Below, in pieces: positions 32,110-41,968 of a stretch of DNA of 64,000 nucleotides. Under the pieces are notes generated by a model. The model saw only the letters and a list, made by a program, of their open reading frames with translations, was not told where the DNA came from and made no database searches. The stretch is from NCBI RefSeq assembly GCF_900115095.1, contig NZ_FOVH01000019.1, positions 1-64,000 on the forward strand, given 5' to 3'. The stretch comes from Actinomadura madurae (lineage in GTDB: Bacteria > Actinomycetota > Actinomycetes > Streptosporangiales > Streptosporangiaceae). A program made the position numbers and the translations under genes. Each line of letters opens with the position of its first letter. Position 1 is the first letter of the stretch.

Positions 32110-33627
32110 GTGATTACGGGTGAGCTGAAGAGCAAGATCGACCGCCTCTGGGACGCCTTCTGGTCGGGTGGGATCTCCAACCCCCTGGAAGTCATCGAGC
32201 AGATCACCTACCTGATGTTCCTGCGCCGCCTGGAGGACGTTCAGACGGCCAAGGAACGCAGCGCCCGTCGCCAAGGCAACGAGATCAAGAGCCCGATCTA
32301 CACCGCTGAAACGGATGTCTTGCGGTGGGCTCGGCTCAAAGAACTCGACCCCGAGGCCATGTTCACCAGGATGGGAGATGGCGTCTTCCCGTGGCTACGC
32401 CGCCTTGGTGGGGATGACTCTACGTACGCCCATCATATGAAGGACGCCCGGTTCACCATCCCCACCCCCAACCTGCTGACGAAGGCTGTCGACCTCCTGG
32501 ACGACATCCCTCTCGGCGCGGGCGACACCAAGGGTGATCTGTACGAGTACATGCTCAGCAAGATCGCTACTGCCGGTCAGAACGGCCAGTTCCGCACACC
32601 CCGGCACATCATTCAACTCATGGTCGAGATGATGAACCCCGGCCCGCAGGACGAGATCTGCGACCCGGCTTGCGGAACCGCCGGCTTCCTCGTGGCCGCC
32701 GCCGAATACGTTCAACGCGAGCATCACGACGCCCTACTGGACGCCACAAGCCAGCAGCACTTTCATTCCAGTATGTTCCACGGCTTCGACTTCGACAGCA
32801 CAATGCTTCGGATCGCCAGCATGAACATGCTCATGCACGGCATTGAACAACCAGACATCCGCTATCGCGACTCTCTCGCGCAGAACGTCGCCGACGAGGC
32901 TGAGCAGTACTCCCTGATCCTGGCGAATCCTCCTTTTGCTGGCAGCCTCGACTACGAAACCACCGCCAAGGACCTCCAGCAGATCGTCAAAACGAAGAAG
33001 ACCGAGCTACTGTTCCTAGCGCTCTTCCTCCGCCTCCTCAAGCCTGGCGGTCGAGCCGCCATCATCGTCCCCGAGGGTGTTCTTTTCGGCTCCACGAAAG
33101 CACACAAGGGCGTCCGCAAGATGCTCGTCGAGGACCAGAAACTAGAGGCCGTTGTAAAGCTGCCCAGCGGCGTATTCAAGCCCTACGCGGGCGTCTCCAC
33201 CGCCATCCTCGTCTTCACCAAGACCAACAGTGGCGGAACAGACTCTGTCTGGTTCTACGACATGACAGCAGACGGCTTCAGCTTGGACGATAAGCGCACG
33301 CCGCTCCTTCTCGAAGCCCAGCTCGGTCCCAATCCCAGCACACCGCTCAACGAAGCCGACCACGCCAAGAACAACCTCCCGGACGTCCTGGCGCGCTGGA
33401 ATCGCCGCGAAGGCAGTGAGCAACAACGTGCCAGAACAGAACAGAGCTTCTGTGTCCCCAAGGACGACATCGCCGCTCAGGACTACGACCTAAGCCTCAA
33501 CCGATACAAGGAGATCGTCCACGAAGAGGTTGAGCACCGTCCGCCCTTGGAAGTCATCGAGGAACTCGAACACATCGAGTCTGACATCCAGCAGGGCATG
33601 TCCGCTCTGAAGGGAATGCTGAATTGA
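32110..33627 (+). CDS. hsdM: Type I restriction-modification methyltransferase subunit
   Basis: A 505-residue N6-adenine methyltransferase. The N-terminal HsdM domain is KSKIDRLWDAFWSGGISNPLEVIEQITYLMFLRRL. The catalytic domain has the SAM-binding CDPACGTAGFL near residue 184 and the catalytic NPPF near residue 273. A C-terminal helical region contacts the specificity subunit. The GTG start has no ribosome site and TACTAG lies about 10 bp upstream, so the mRNA may be leaderless. It overlaps hsdS by 4 bp. Confidence 0.96.
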   Translation: MITGELKSKIDRLWDAFWSGGISNPLEVIEQITYLMFLRRLEDVQTAKERSARRQGNEIKSPIYTAETDVLRWARLKELDPEAMFTRMGDGVFPWLRRLGGDDSTYAHHMKDARFTIPTPNLLTKAVDLLDDIPLGAGDTKGDLYEYMLSKIATAGQNGQFRTPRHIIQLMVEMMNPGPQDEICDPACGTAGFLVAAAEYVQREHHDALLDATSQQHFHSSMFHGFDFDSTMLRIASMNMLMHGIEQPDIRYRDSLAQNVADEAEQYSLILANPPFAGSLDYETTAKDLQQIVKTKKTELLFLALFLRLLKPGGRAAIIVPEGVLFGSTKAHKGVRKMLVEDQKLEAVVKLPSGVFKPYAGVSTAILVFTKTNSGGTDSVWFYDMTADGFSLDDKRTPLLLEAQLGPNPSTPLNEADHAKNNLPDVLARWNRREGSEQQRARTEQSFCVPKDDIAAQDYDLSLNRYKEIVHEEVEHRPPLEVIEELEHIESDIQQGMSALKGMLN

Positions 33628-34829
33628 CCTCGGCGACGGCTAAACTGAGTGAAATTGCCGAGATCAATCCCCGGCTGACGGAGACTGTTGACCCGGGCGC
33701 TGTCGTCTCCTTCCTGGGTATGGCGGACGTTGATGCGCGGGCGGGTACCACAACAAGCGGTGTAGACCGTCAATTCTCTCAAGTGGCCAAGGGCTACACC
33801 CAATTCCTGAGCGGCGACCTTTTGGTTGCGAAGATTACACCGTGTTTTGAAAATGGAAAGATAGCGCAAGCTGAATTGCGACGTGCAAGAGGATCTGGTT
33901 CGACTGAGTTTCATGTTATTCGGCCGGACCGGTCGCATGTTGATCAGCGATATTTGTTGCACTACTTGCGGCAGCCGAAAATTCGTGTAATGGGAGAGCG
34001 ACGAATGACGGGCAGTGCCGGTCAGCGTCGCGTCCCTGAAAATTTTTTCGCAGACCTTGAGATTCCGCTCCCGCCTCTGGAAAATCAGAGTCAGATTGCG
34101 AAAGCGCTAGATCGGGCGGATTCGCTGCGCGGGAAGCGGCGGGCGGCGATCGCCCTCCTCGACGAGCTTGCCCAATCCGTCTTCCTCGACATGTTCGGCG
34201 CCCCGGCCTCAGATTGGCCGGTGTTTAGCGTCGATGAGATAGCCGCCCCGGAGAAGGGGGCGATTCGTACCGGCCCCTTCGGTAGCCAACTGCTGCATGA
34301 AGAGTTCGTTGACAGCGGTGTTTCGGTGCTGGGCATCGACAATGCGGTTGCGAACGAATTCAGATGGGGCAAGAGTCGCTTCATTACGCCCGAAAAATAC
34401 AAGCAACTCTCTCGATACACGGTGAAGCCCGGCGACGTGCTGATCACGATCATGGGCACCTGTGGACGCTGCGCCATCGTTCCCGACGATATCCCGACAG
34501 CGATCAATACCAAGCATCTTTGTTGTATCACGCTCGATCGCGAGCGTTGCCTTCCCGAATTCCTGCACAGCTACTTCTTGCTGCACCCTCGTGCGCAGTC
34601 TTACCTTCACAAGGCCGCCAAGGGTGCGATCATGTCTGGCCTGAACATGTCGATAATCAAGGCGCTACCCCTGCATCTGCCACCCATTGAGCTACAGCAG
34701 GACTACGCCGACAGCTTGCGAGGCATCCAGCGCCTCAAGGCAAGTCATGCCTCGCATCTCCGCAAGTTGGATGACCTGTTTGGGTCGTTGCAACAGCGGG
34801 CGTTTCGGGGGGAGTTGTGGGACGCTTGA
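33624..34829 (+). CDS. hsdS: Type I restriction-modification specificity subunit
   Basis: A 401-residue specificity protein with two target-recognition domains. The first is about residues 5-145 (KLSEIAEINPRLTE...), followed by the conserved FADLEIPLPPLENQSQIAKALDRADSLRGKRR helix, the second domain, and a second spacer LHLPPIELQQDYADSLRGIQRLKASH. It starts with TTG overlapping the hsdM stop (TTGA). Its composition is clearly lower in GC than hsdR, as expected for a subunit that is often exchanged between strains. The recognition sequence cannot be read from the protein. Confidence 0.94.
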   Translation: MTSATAKLSEIAEINPRLTETVDPGAVVSFLGMADVDARAGTTTSGVDRQFSQVAKGYTQFLSGDLLVAKITPCFENGKIAQAELRRARGSGSTEFHVIRPDRSHVDQRYLLHYLRQPKIRVMGERRMTGSAGQRRVPENFFADLEIPLPPLENQSQIAKALDRADSLRGKRRAAIALLDELAQSVFLDMFGAPASDWPVFSVDEIAAPEKGAIRTGPFGSQLLHEEFVDSGVSVLGIDNAVANEFRWGKSRFITPEKYKQLSRYTVKPGDVLITIMGTCGRCAIVPDDIPTAINTKHLCCITLDRERCLPEFLHSYFLLHPRAQSYLHKAAKGAIMSGLNMSIIKALPLHLPPIELQQDYADSLRGIQRLKASHASHLRKLDDLFGSLQQRAFRGELWDA

Positions 34830-34859
34830 GGCATCTGTCCCGTCGGGGAAGGGTGTCTC

Positions 34860-37800
34860 GTGAGCAACTTCGGGTTCCTCAAAGGCGAGTGGCCTGATCT
34901 GCACGACGAAGCGGTCCGGGCGGAGCGGCTGGCGAATGCCGACCCGCGTGTGTCCTGCTTCTATGCGAGACGCACCCTTGAACTCGCGGTCAACTGGCTG
35001 TACCGCGCGGACGGCAAGCTGAGGCTCCCCTACCGAGGAGAACTCGCGGCGTTGATCGCCGAGCCGACCCTGGTACAAGTGGTCGGTCCGCCGATCCGTA
35101 CGAAGATGGACGTGATCCGGCGGCAGGGCAACAATGCCGTCCACCGGCCGGGGCCGGTGCGGGCCGGGGACGCCGTCCGGACGGTCGCCGAACTGTTCCA
35201 CGTCCTCTACTGGATCGCCCGGCATTACACCCGCGATCAATCGGGACCGGCCCCGGAACTGGCCTTCGACCCCTCGCTCATCCCCACCCCGGAGCCGGCG
35301 GAGGTGCGGCGGAAGAAACAGGCCGAGATCCAGGAAATGGCCGAGCGGTACGCCCGGCAGCAGGAAGACCTGATCAAGGAACGGCGCAGGACACAGGACC
35401 TGGACGAAGAGGTCGCCCGGCTGCGCGCCGAGATCAAGACGGCCAAGGCCGCGAAGGCCGACCAGCCCGACACGCATGACTACGACGAAGCCAAGACCCG
35501 TGACCTGATCATCGACCTTCTCCTCAAGGAGGCGGGCTGGCCGCTGGATAAGGCCGACGACCGCGAATTTCCGGTCGAGGGGCTGCCATCCCCGTCCGGG
35601 AAGGGCAAGGTCGATTACGTCCTCTGGGACGACGACGGCAGGCCGCTCGGTCTGGTCGAGGCCAAGCGCACCACCAGGGACGCGATGGTCGGCAAGCAAC
35701 AGGCCAAGCTCTACGCGGATGCATTGGAGCAGAGGTTCGGGCAGCGTCCGATCATCTTCTACACCAACGGCTATAAGACGTTCATCTGGGACGACGTCAC
35801 CTACCCGCCGCGCGAGATCCAGGGCTTTTACACCAAGGACCAGTTGCGGACGCTGATCCAGCGGCGCGCCGGCCGGCAGGCGTTGCAGGGCGTAGCGGTC
35901 AACGACGAGATCGCGGGCCGCCACTACCAGAGCCGTGCCATCCGCCGCATCGCCGAGGCGTTCGAGCGGGACCGGCAGCGCGAAGCGCTTCTCGTGATGG
36001 CGACGGGCGCGGGCAAGACGCGCACGATCATCGCGCTGATCGACCTGCTCCAGCGCGCCCGCTGGATCAAGCGCGTCCTGTTCCTCGCGGACCGGAAGGC
36101 ACTCGTCACGCAGGCCGCCAACGCCTTCAAGGCTCACCTCCCCGGCACACCGACCGTGAACCTGCTGACCGAGCGCAAGGAGGACGGCAGGGTCTACGTG
36201 TCCACATATCCGACGATGATGGGGCTGATCAACGAGACGGACGGCGACCTGCGCAGGTTCGGGCCCGGCTACTTCGACCTCGTCGTCATCGACGAGGCGC
36301 ACCGGTCCGTCTACCAGAAGTACGGCGTGATCTTCGAGTACTTCGACGCCCTGCTCGTCGGGCTGACCGCGACGCCGAAGGACGAGATCGACCGCAACAC
36401 CTACCGCCTGTTCCACCTGGAGGACGGCGTCCCCACGGATGTGTACGGGCTGGACGAGGCCGTGACCGAGGGCTATCTCGTCCCGCCGTTCACGGTGAAC
36501 GTCCCGCTGAAGTTCCCGCAGCAGGGCATCAGCTACGACGACCTGCCCGAAGAGGAAAAAGAGATGTGGGACCTCCTCGACTGGGACGAGGAGGACGGCG
36601 TCCCCGACCGGGTCACCGCCGACGAGGTCAACAAGTTCCTGTTCAATGAGGACACCATCGACAAGATGCTCCAGACGCTCATGGAGCACGGCGGCAAGGT
36701 CGAGGGCGGGGACCGGCTGGGCAAGACCATCGTCTTCGCCCGCAACAAGAAGCACGCGGCATTCATCGTCGAACGCTTCGACAAGCTGTATCCCGAGCAC
36801 CGCGGTGACTTCGCCCGCGTCATCACGCACGACGACTCCTACGCGCAGGACCTCATCGACAAGTTCTCGCTGAAGGACTCGCCCCCGCACATCGCCGTCT
36901 CCGTCGACATGCTCGACACCGGGATCGACATTCCCGAGGTCGTCAACCTGGTGTTCGCCAAGCTCGTCCGGTCCAAGACGAAGTTCTGGCAGATGATCGG
37001 GCGCGGCACCCGCCTGTGCCCGGATCTGTTCGGGCCGAACATCGACAAGCAGAAGTTCCTGGTCTTCGACCTGTGCCGCAACGTCGAATTCTTCAACCAG
37101 GACATCGCCACGTCCGAGGGCCGCGTCCAGCCGTCCCTCAGCGAGCGCCTTTTCCGGGAACGGACCGACCTTCTCTACGACCTGGACCGGCAAGCCCTTC
37201 CCCCGGAGCCGACCCCGGAATCGGACGGGACGCACAGCGAGACCGGGCTCCGCCGGGACCTCGCCGCCCGCCTCCAGGAGGAGGTCTCGGGCATGAACCC
37301 GCAGAACGTCGAGGTCCGGCGCCGCCTGGAGGAGGTCGAGCGCTACCAGGACCCCGCGAGCTGGCAGCGGATCACGGCCGAGAAGCGCGAGGAGATCGCC
37401 GAGAACCTGGCGGGCCTGCCCACCGAGTTCCGCGAGGACGAGAACAGCGAGGAGGCCAAACGGTTCGACCTTCTCGCCCTGCGCCTCCAACTCGCCGTCC
37501 TCAACGGCGACCCCGCGTACGACACGCTCCGTGACCAGGTCCGGGAGATCGCCGAAGCGCTCCTTGACCCGACCACGCTGAACAACCCCGTCGTGGCCAA
37601 ACAGCGGGAACTGCTGTCCGACCTCACCCTTGACGAGTGGTGGCAGGACGTCTCCCTGCCGATGCTGGAACTGATGCGCCGCCGCATCCGCGGCCTCGCC
37701 AAACTCATCCAGAAGACGAAGAAGGGCGTCCTCTACACCGACTTCCAGGACGAGCTGGGCGAGCTCACCGAGGCGGAACTCAGGGGCGTCTCCCTCGGCA

Positions 37801-38291
37801 CCAACCGGACCCGGTTCGAGACCAAGGTCCGCACGTACCTGCGCAGCCACGAACACGAACTCGCCGTGCAGAAGCTACTGCGAAACCGCCAGCTCACCAC
37901 TCTCGACATCGTCCACTTCGAGGACGTCTTCATCGCCTCCGGGTTCGGTACCCGCGACGACATCGACCAGGTCAGCGAGGAGTACGGAGACCTCGGCCTG
38001 TTCCTGCGCTCCGTCACCGGCCTGGAGTACGAGGCCGCGACCGCCGCCTTCGACAACTTCCAGGCCGGGAAGAAGCTTTCGGCCTCGCAACTCGACTTCC
38101 TTCAGCTCCTCATCGGTTTCCTGGCCAAGAACGGTGTCGTGGACGTGGGTGCCCTCTACAGGCCGCCGTTCACCGGGCTGGCCCCCGGCGGCCCCGAAGA
38201 CCTCTTCACCGACACGGAGGTGACGTCCATGCAGCACGTTCTTGAACACGTCCGCGCCACCGCCGTCCCCACCGACTCCCGAGCCGGCTGA
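34860..38291 (+). CDS. hsdR: Type I restriction endonuclease subunit with DUF4145-like N-terminus
   Basis: A 1143-residue motor-nuclease. Residues about 10-125 look like a DUF4145 domain (DEAVRAERLANADPRVSCFYARRTLELAVNWLY), followed by a coiled coil at about 150-205. The nuclease domain has VDYVLWDDDGRPLGLVEAKR (D...ExK) near residue 265. Helicase motifs follow: ATGAGKT near 382, VIDEAHRS near 476, DMLDTGIDIPEVVNLVF and QMIGRGTRL. The C-terminus resembles the EcoEI type. It begins with GTG 30 bp after hsdS. GC content is as high as in core genes, unlike hsdM and hsdS. Confidence 0.95.
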   Translation: MSNFGFLKGEWPDLHDEAVRAERLANADPRVSCFYARRTLELAVNWLYRADGKLRLPYRGELAALIAEPTLVQVVGPPIRTKMDVIRRQGNNAVHRPGPVRAGDAVRTVAELFHVLYWIARHYTRDQSGPAPELAFDPSLIPTPEPAEVRRKKQAEIQEMAERYARQQEDLIKERRRTQDLDEEVARLRAEIKTAKAAKADQPDTHDYDEAKTRDLIIDLLLKEAGWPLDKADDREFPVEGLPSPSGKGKVDYVLWDDDGRPLGLVEAKRTTRDAMVGKQQAKLYADALEQRFGQRPIIFYTNGYKTFIWDDVTYPPREIQGFYTKDQLRTLIQRRAGRQALQGVAVNDEIAGRHYQSRAIRRIAEAFERDRQREALLVMATGAGKTRTIIALIDLLQRARWIKRVLFLADRKALVTQAANAFKAHLPGTPTVNLLTERKEDGRVYVSTYPTMMGLINETDGDLRRFGPGYFDLVVIDEAHRSVYQKYGVIFEYFDALLVGLTATPKDEIDRNTYRLFHLEDGVPTDVYGLDEAVTEGYLVPPFTVNVPLKFPQQGISYDDLPEEEKEMWDLLDWDEEDGVPDRVTADEVNKFLFNEDTIDKMLQTLMEHGGKVEGGDRLGKTIVFARNKKHAAFIVERFDKLYPEHRGDFARVITHDDSYAQDLIDKFSLKDSPPHIAVSVDMLDTGIDIPEVVNLVFAKLVRSKTKFWQMIGRGTRLCPDLFGPNIDKQKFLVFDLCRNVEFFNQDIATSEGRVQPSLSERLFRERTDLLYDLDRQALPPEPTPESDGTHSETGLRRDLAARLQEEVSGMNPQNVEVRRRLEEVERYQDPASWQRITAEKREEIAENLAGLPTEFREDENSEEAKRFDLLALRLQLAVLNGDPAYDTLRDQVREIAEALLDPTTLNNPVVAKQRELLSDLTLDEWWQDVSLPMLELMRRRIRGLAKLIQKTKKGVLYTDFQDELGELTEAELRGVSLGTNRTRFETKVRTYLRSHEHELAVQKLLRNRQLTTLDIVHFEDVFIASGFGTRDDIDQVSEEYGDLGLFLRSVTGLEYEAATAAFDNFQAGKKLSASQLDFLQLLIGFLAKNGVVDVGALYRPPFTGLAPGGPEDLFTDTEVTSMQHVLEHVRATAVPTDSRAG

Positions 38292-38409
38292 CCGTTCGCG
38301 GCGCGTCGTAGCGGCCCGCTGCGCCCCCGATGAGCCCATATGGCGGGGCCTGCCGCCGTTCACTGCTATCGGCCGTGTTCCCCGCCCGGATGGCCGATGC
38401 GCGCTTCAT

Positions 38410-38433
38410 CCCCCGCCGGAGTGACGGCGGGGG
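38410..38433. terminator. Hairpin between hsdR and lysR
   Basis: CCCCCGCCG (38410-38418) pairs with CGGCGGGGG (38425-38433), 6-nt loop. It lies between the convergent ends of hsdR and the LysR gene and can serve both. Confidence 0.75.
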
Positions 38434-38441
38434 GCGCCGGG

Positions 38442-39326
38442 CTAGTCCGGCTGGTAAGTGACCTCGTCTAGGGATGCGAGGAACGCGTGGGTGGCTGGGC
38501 TCGGGTTGAACTCGCTCCAGATCAGGTACTCGACGCGGCGGGGGCCGTTGGTCACCTGGATGGTCGTCAGGCCGGGGTGGTCTCCCGCGACGGCCGAGGG
38601 TAGGAGGGCGATTGCCAGGCCCTGGCGGACGATGCGGGTCAGCAGGTCCGGGGCCATTACCTCGAATGCGACGTCGCGGGCTAGGCCTGCTGCGGCGAAC
38701 GCTCGGTCGCTCTGGGCGCGCCCGGGGGTGTGGGCGGGGAAGTCTACGAAGGTCTCCTCGGCGAGTCTGTCGAGGTTGACGCGGGTCCTGCCCGCCAGGG
38801 CGTGGGTTGGCGGGACGACCGCCACTAGGCGGTCGCGGGCCAGTTCGCGGACCTGGACGCCGCGAGGGCGGTCGCCTTCGGGGAGGCCCAGCGCGGCGAC
38901 GTCCAGTTCGCCGGACGCCACCTGCGCGGTCAGCTCGTCGCTTCCGCCTACGCGGAGGCTGATCCGTACCTCGGGGTGCCGCTGGCGGAAGTGCTGGAGG
39001 ACGGCGGGCATGTCGACGGCCGCGGCGGTGGGGATGACGCCCACCGCGAGCCGTCCGCGCACCAGGCCCACCGCGGCGGCGGCCTCGGCCACCGCACGGT
39101 CCGCCGCCTCCAACGCCTGGCGGGCCGCGGGAAGGAACGCCGCGCCGGCGGGGGTGAGCTCGACCCGGCGGCTGGTGCGGGCGAACAGCTTCACGCCGAG
39201 CTCGCGCTCCAGGTTCGCGACCCGGTGGCTCAGCGCCGACTGCACCACGAAGCACCGCTCGGCGGCGCGGGTGAAGTTGCGGGTCTCCGCCACCGCGACG
39301 ACGTAGCGGAGTTGCTGCAGGTCCAT
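38442..39326 (-). CDS. LysR-family transcriptional regulator
   Basis: A 294-residue regulator. The N-terminal winged helix MDLQQLRYVVAVAETRNFTRAAERCFVVQSALSHRVANLE is textbook LysR. A periplasmic-binding-like effector domain follows (RGRLAVGVIPTAAAVDMPAVL, DVAALGL, FVDFPAHTPGRAQSDRAF). It is divergent from a DMT-type exporter gene with 79 bp between the starts, and it most likely controls that exporter. A dyad with LysR-type spacing sits next to its start codon. Confidence 0.93.
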   Translation of the reverse strand: MDLQQLRYVVAVAETRNFTRAAERCFVVQSALSHRVANLERELGVKLFARTSRRVELTPAGAAFLPAARQALEAADRAVAEAAAAVGLVRGRLAVGVIPTAAAVDMPAVLQHFRQRHPEVRISLRVGGSDELTAQVASGELDVAALGLPEGDRPRGVQVRELARDRLVAVVPPTHALAGRTRVNLDRLAEETFVDFPAHTPGRAQSDRAFAAAGLARDVAFEVMAPDLLTRIVRQGLAIALLPSAVAGDHPGLTTIQVTNGPRRVEYLIWSEFNPSPATHAFLASLDEVTYQPD

Positions 39327-39328
39327 CG

Positions 39329-39351
39329 ATCGATCTTAGTTCGCGATTGAT
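39329..39351. promoter_or_regulatory. Candidate LysR binding dyad
   Basis: ATCGATC (39329-39335), 9 bp, GATTGAT (39345-39351): an almost perfect inverted repeat (6 of 7 pairs) containing an AT-N11-AT core, 3 bp upstream of the lysR ATG and 55 bp from the exporter gene. Confidence 0.5.
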
Positions 39352-39405
39352 AGGATGAGAACCATGTGTTGGACGCATTGATGGGTGGGCGCTGAGACTT
39401 CTTGC

Positions 39406-40326
39406 ATGACCACGATCACTGCTCCGAACACTCCTTCGCTTTCACGGCCCCCGTTCAAGCTGCTCGCCCTTGTCGCCGCGACCGCCCTCGCGCCCATGGC
39501 CTGGGGGACGACCTACGCGGTGACCACCGAGCTGCTGCCGCCGGATCGGCCGTTGTTCGCCGCGCTGATGCGCTCGCTGCCGCTCGGCCTGCTCGCCGTC
39601 GCGCTGTCCCGGACGCTGCCGCGCGGCGACTGGTGGTGGAAGGCGCCCGTGCTGGGCATCTTCAACATCGGCGCGTTCTTCCCGCTGCTCTTCCTGGCCG
39701 CCGAGCGGCTGCCCGGCGGTGTGGCGGCCACGCTGGGCTCCGTCCAGCCGCTGATCGTCGCCGGGCTGGCCGTCGCCGTCCTGCGGGAGTCGCCCTCGTC
39801 CTGGCGGCTGTCCTGGGGGACGGCCGGTGTGGTCGGCGTGGGCCTTGTTGTCATCGGTCCCGGCGCGGGACTCGACCCGGTGGGCATTGTCGCCGGGCTC
39901 GGCGGCGCGGTGTCCATGGCGACCGGCGTCACCCTGACCAAGCGCTGGGGACGGCCCGCGGGAGTAAGCCCGCTGACGCTCACCGGATGGCTGCTCTCCA
40001 GCGGCGGGCTGTTCCTCCTTCCGCTGACGCTGGTCTTCGAGGGCGTTCCGGCCCGTGTGGACGCGCCGGCCGTCGCGGGTTACCTCTGGCTCGCCACCGT
40101 GGGCGGAGTGATCGCCTACATGCTGTGGTTCCGGGGCATCGGGAGGCTGCCCGTCACTGCGGCGGCGTTGCTCGGCCTGCTGTCCCCGCTCGTCGCCGCG
40201 CTCCTTGGTGTCCTGCTGGTGGGCGAGGCCTGCACGGTCGTCCAGGTCGCCGGGTTCGCCCTCGCTCTCGCCGCCCTGGTCGCGGGCCAGTTCAACCCTG
40301 CCCGGGCCCGTGCCGCGGCGGAGTGA
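39406..40326 (+). CDS. DMT-family exporter (EamA)
   Basis: A 306-residue inner-membrane protein with about ten helices arranged as two EamA repeats (APMAWGTTYAVTTELLPPDRPLFAALMRSLP in the first; GGAVSMATGVTLTKRWGR in the second). Family members export amino acids, metabolites or drugs. The ATG at 39406 avoids an upstream in-frame start that lacks a ribosome site. Divergence from the LysR gene suggests substrate-dependent induction. Confidence 0.88.
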   Translation: MTTITAPNTPSLSRPPFKLLALVAATALAPMAWGTTYAVTTELLPPDRPLFAALMRSLPLGLLAVALSRTLPRGDWWWKAPVLGIFNIGAFFPLLFLAAERLPGGVAATLGSVQPLIVAGLAVAVLRESPSSWRLSWGTAGVVGVGLVVIGPGAGLDPVGIVAGLGGAVSMATGVTLTKRWGRPAGVSPLTLTGWLLSSGGLFLLPLTLVFEGVPARVDAPAVAGYLWLATVGGVIAYMLWFRGIGRLPVTAAALLGLLSPLVAALLGVLLVGEACTVVQVAGFALALAALVAGQFNPARARAAAE

Positions 40327-40396
40327 TGGCGGGGCGGTGGGCGTTTCACTAATCTGGGCCGCGTTCCCCGTCCGTTTCCCCCCGACCGGATGGCCG

Positions 40397-41887
40397 ATGC
40401 GCCCTTTGCCCCTCGCCGCCGCCCTCGCCGGGCTCCTCCTCGCCGCCGCCTGCGGTGACGCCGACCGGGCCCAGAACGTCGCCCCTCCCACGGTCCGCGC
40501 CGGCGGCTCCGCGCCTGCCGCGCAGAGCGTGGGGGCGTACTCCAAGGAAGGCTGGTTCGGCGGCGCGGACGGCCTGCACGCCCGGGTGGACGTCAAGGGC
40601 GTCGAACGGCAGGCGTCGAAGTCGGTGCTGCGGTACAGCGTCACGTCGCTGGACTCGTCCGCGAAGTCCGTGCCCTTCGAGATCGCGATCCTCGACCCGG
40701 TCGGGCGCAAGCTCTACAAGCCGACCGGCACGACGAGCGGCGAGGGCTTCACGCCCGGCACGATCCGCCAGATGGCCGCCGAGTACCCGCCGATCCCGTC
40801 GACCGTCCAGAAGGTCACCCTGATCACGCCCGGGACGGCGGGGGAGTTCACCGGCATTCCGGTGACCAGCGGCACCGGGACGCCGTCCTCGGCGCCCACT
40901 ACGCCGCCCACGTCGTCGGCACCGTCGAGCACGCCGTCGTCGTCCGCGCCTTCGGTCGGGGCCGAGCCGTCTGTCGGCGCCGAGCCGTTCATGGCCTCCA
41001 CGCCGTCCAGCCTGACCTCGCCCAGCCCCTCCACGTCGACGTCCACGTCCCCTACGCCCTCCACGGGTGCGCAGAGCGGGAATCCTGCGGACCTGTTCGG
41101 CATCGTCGAGGGTGAGAACGGGACCGTCGCGTCCAGCGGTTCGGGCGTGACGGTCAGCCTGGGCGGCGACGTGCTGTTCGAGACGAACTCGGCGAAGCTG
41201 TCGAGCCGCGCGAAGGCCGCCCTGGACGGCGCCGCGCAGGAGATCAAGGCGAAGGCGGGGCGCGCGCTGACGTTCGAGGGGCACGCGGGCGACCAGAAGC
41301 TGTCCCAGGAGCGCGCCGACGCCGTCATGAAGGAGATGAAGTCGCGGCTCGGCGACGACTTCACCTACACGGCGACCGGCAAGCAGGGCGGCAACGGGCT
41401 CGACATCTCCTACCAGCTCAAGAGCACCGCGGCGGGCACCGGGACGCCGGCCGCCTTCCGCGCGCAGGACGGCGGGACGGTGAAGACCCTCACCGCGCGC
41501 TTCGGTGCCGACAAGCGGCGCCTGGAGGTCAAGCCCTTCTACAAGGACGGCGCCTACCTCGTCGCCGTGTTCGACATCGTGAACGAAGGCCCCGGCACCA
41601 CGCCGCCGGACGCGTCCTACCCGAACACCACCTACCCGGGAGCCGTGTTCGGCTCGTTCTCCGTCCAGGTGCCGGGTGGCAAGGACGTCTACCGCGCCGT
41701 TCGCGTCGGACCCGCCGTGCCGGGCAGTCCCAGCGCCTACGTCGACCCTGGCCGCGCGGTGTTCCGCACCGCCGTGAACCAGCCCGTCCGCGGCTTCGTG
41801 TACCTGCTCGCGCCGCCCGGCGACATCAAGTCCGTCACCTTCGACGCGGGTCCCTTCGGCAAGGCCGAGAAGGTTCCCGTCTCGTAG
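40397..41887 (+). CDS. OmpA-domain lipoprotein
   Basis: A 496-residue exported protein with a lipobox (LLLAAACGD, Cys19). Residues about 45-155 form one folded segment. A Ser/Thr/Pro-rich linker (about 156-230) contains a short VGAEPSVGAEP repeat. The OmpA-like domain follows (about 245-340: GGDVLFETNSAKLSSRAKAALDGAAQEI, FEGHAGDQKLSQERADAV). A final segment ends the protein. OmpA-like domains bind peptidoglycan, so it may bridge membrane and wall. The G-H-A-G-D variant replaces the usual G-H-T-D, so binding may be weaker. Confidence 0.75.
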   Translation: MRPLPLAAALAGLLLAAACGDADRAQNVAPPTVRAGGSAPAAQSVGAYSKEGWFGGADGLHARVDVKGVERQASKSVLRYSVTSLDSSAKSVPFEIAILDPVGRKLYKPTGTTSGEGFTPGTIRQMAAEYPPIPSTVQKVTLITPGTAGEFTGIPVTSGTGTPSSAPTTPPTSSAPSSTPSSSAPSVGAEPSVGAEPFMASTPSSLTSPSPSTSTSTSPTPSTGAQSGNPADLFGIVEGENGTVASSGSGVTVSLGGDVLFETNSAKLSSRAKAALDGAAQEIKAKAGRALTFEGHAGDQKLSQERADAVMKEMKSRLGDDFTYTATGKQGGNGLDISYQLKSTAAGTGTPAAFRAQDGGTVKTLTARFGADKRRLEVKPFYKDGAYLVAVFDIVNEGPGTTPPDASYPNTTYPGAVFGSFSVQVPGGKDVYRAVRVGPAVPGSPSAYVDPGRAVFRTAVNQPVRGFVYLLAPPGDIKSVTFDAGPFGKAEKVPVS

Positions 41888-41968
41888 ACCACGCCTCCGA
41901 CGTGTGACGGACGATCCGAACGGATAGTTAAAAGACACGGCATCGGATCGTCCGGCGGAGGTCAGCGC

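Noticed and set aside
28343..38441. Prophage or integrative element
   Set aside because: There is no integrase, excisionase, structural gene or tRNA-flanked direct repeat; the content fits a defence or accessory island only.
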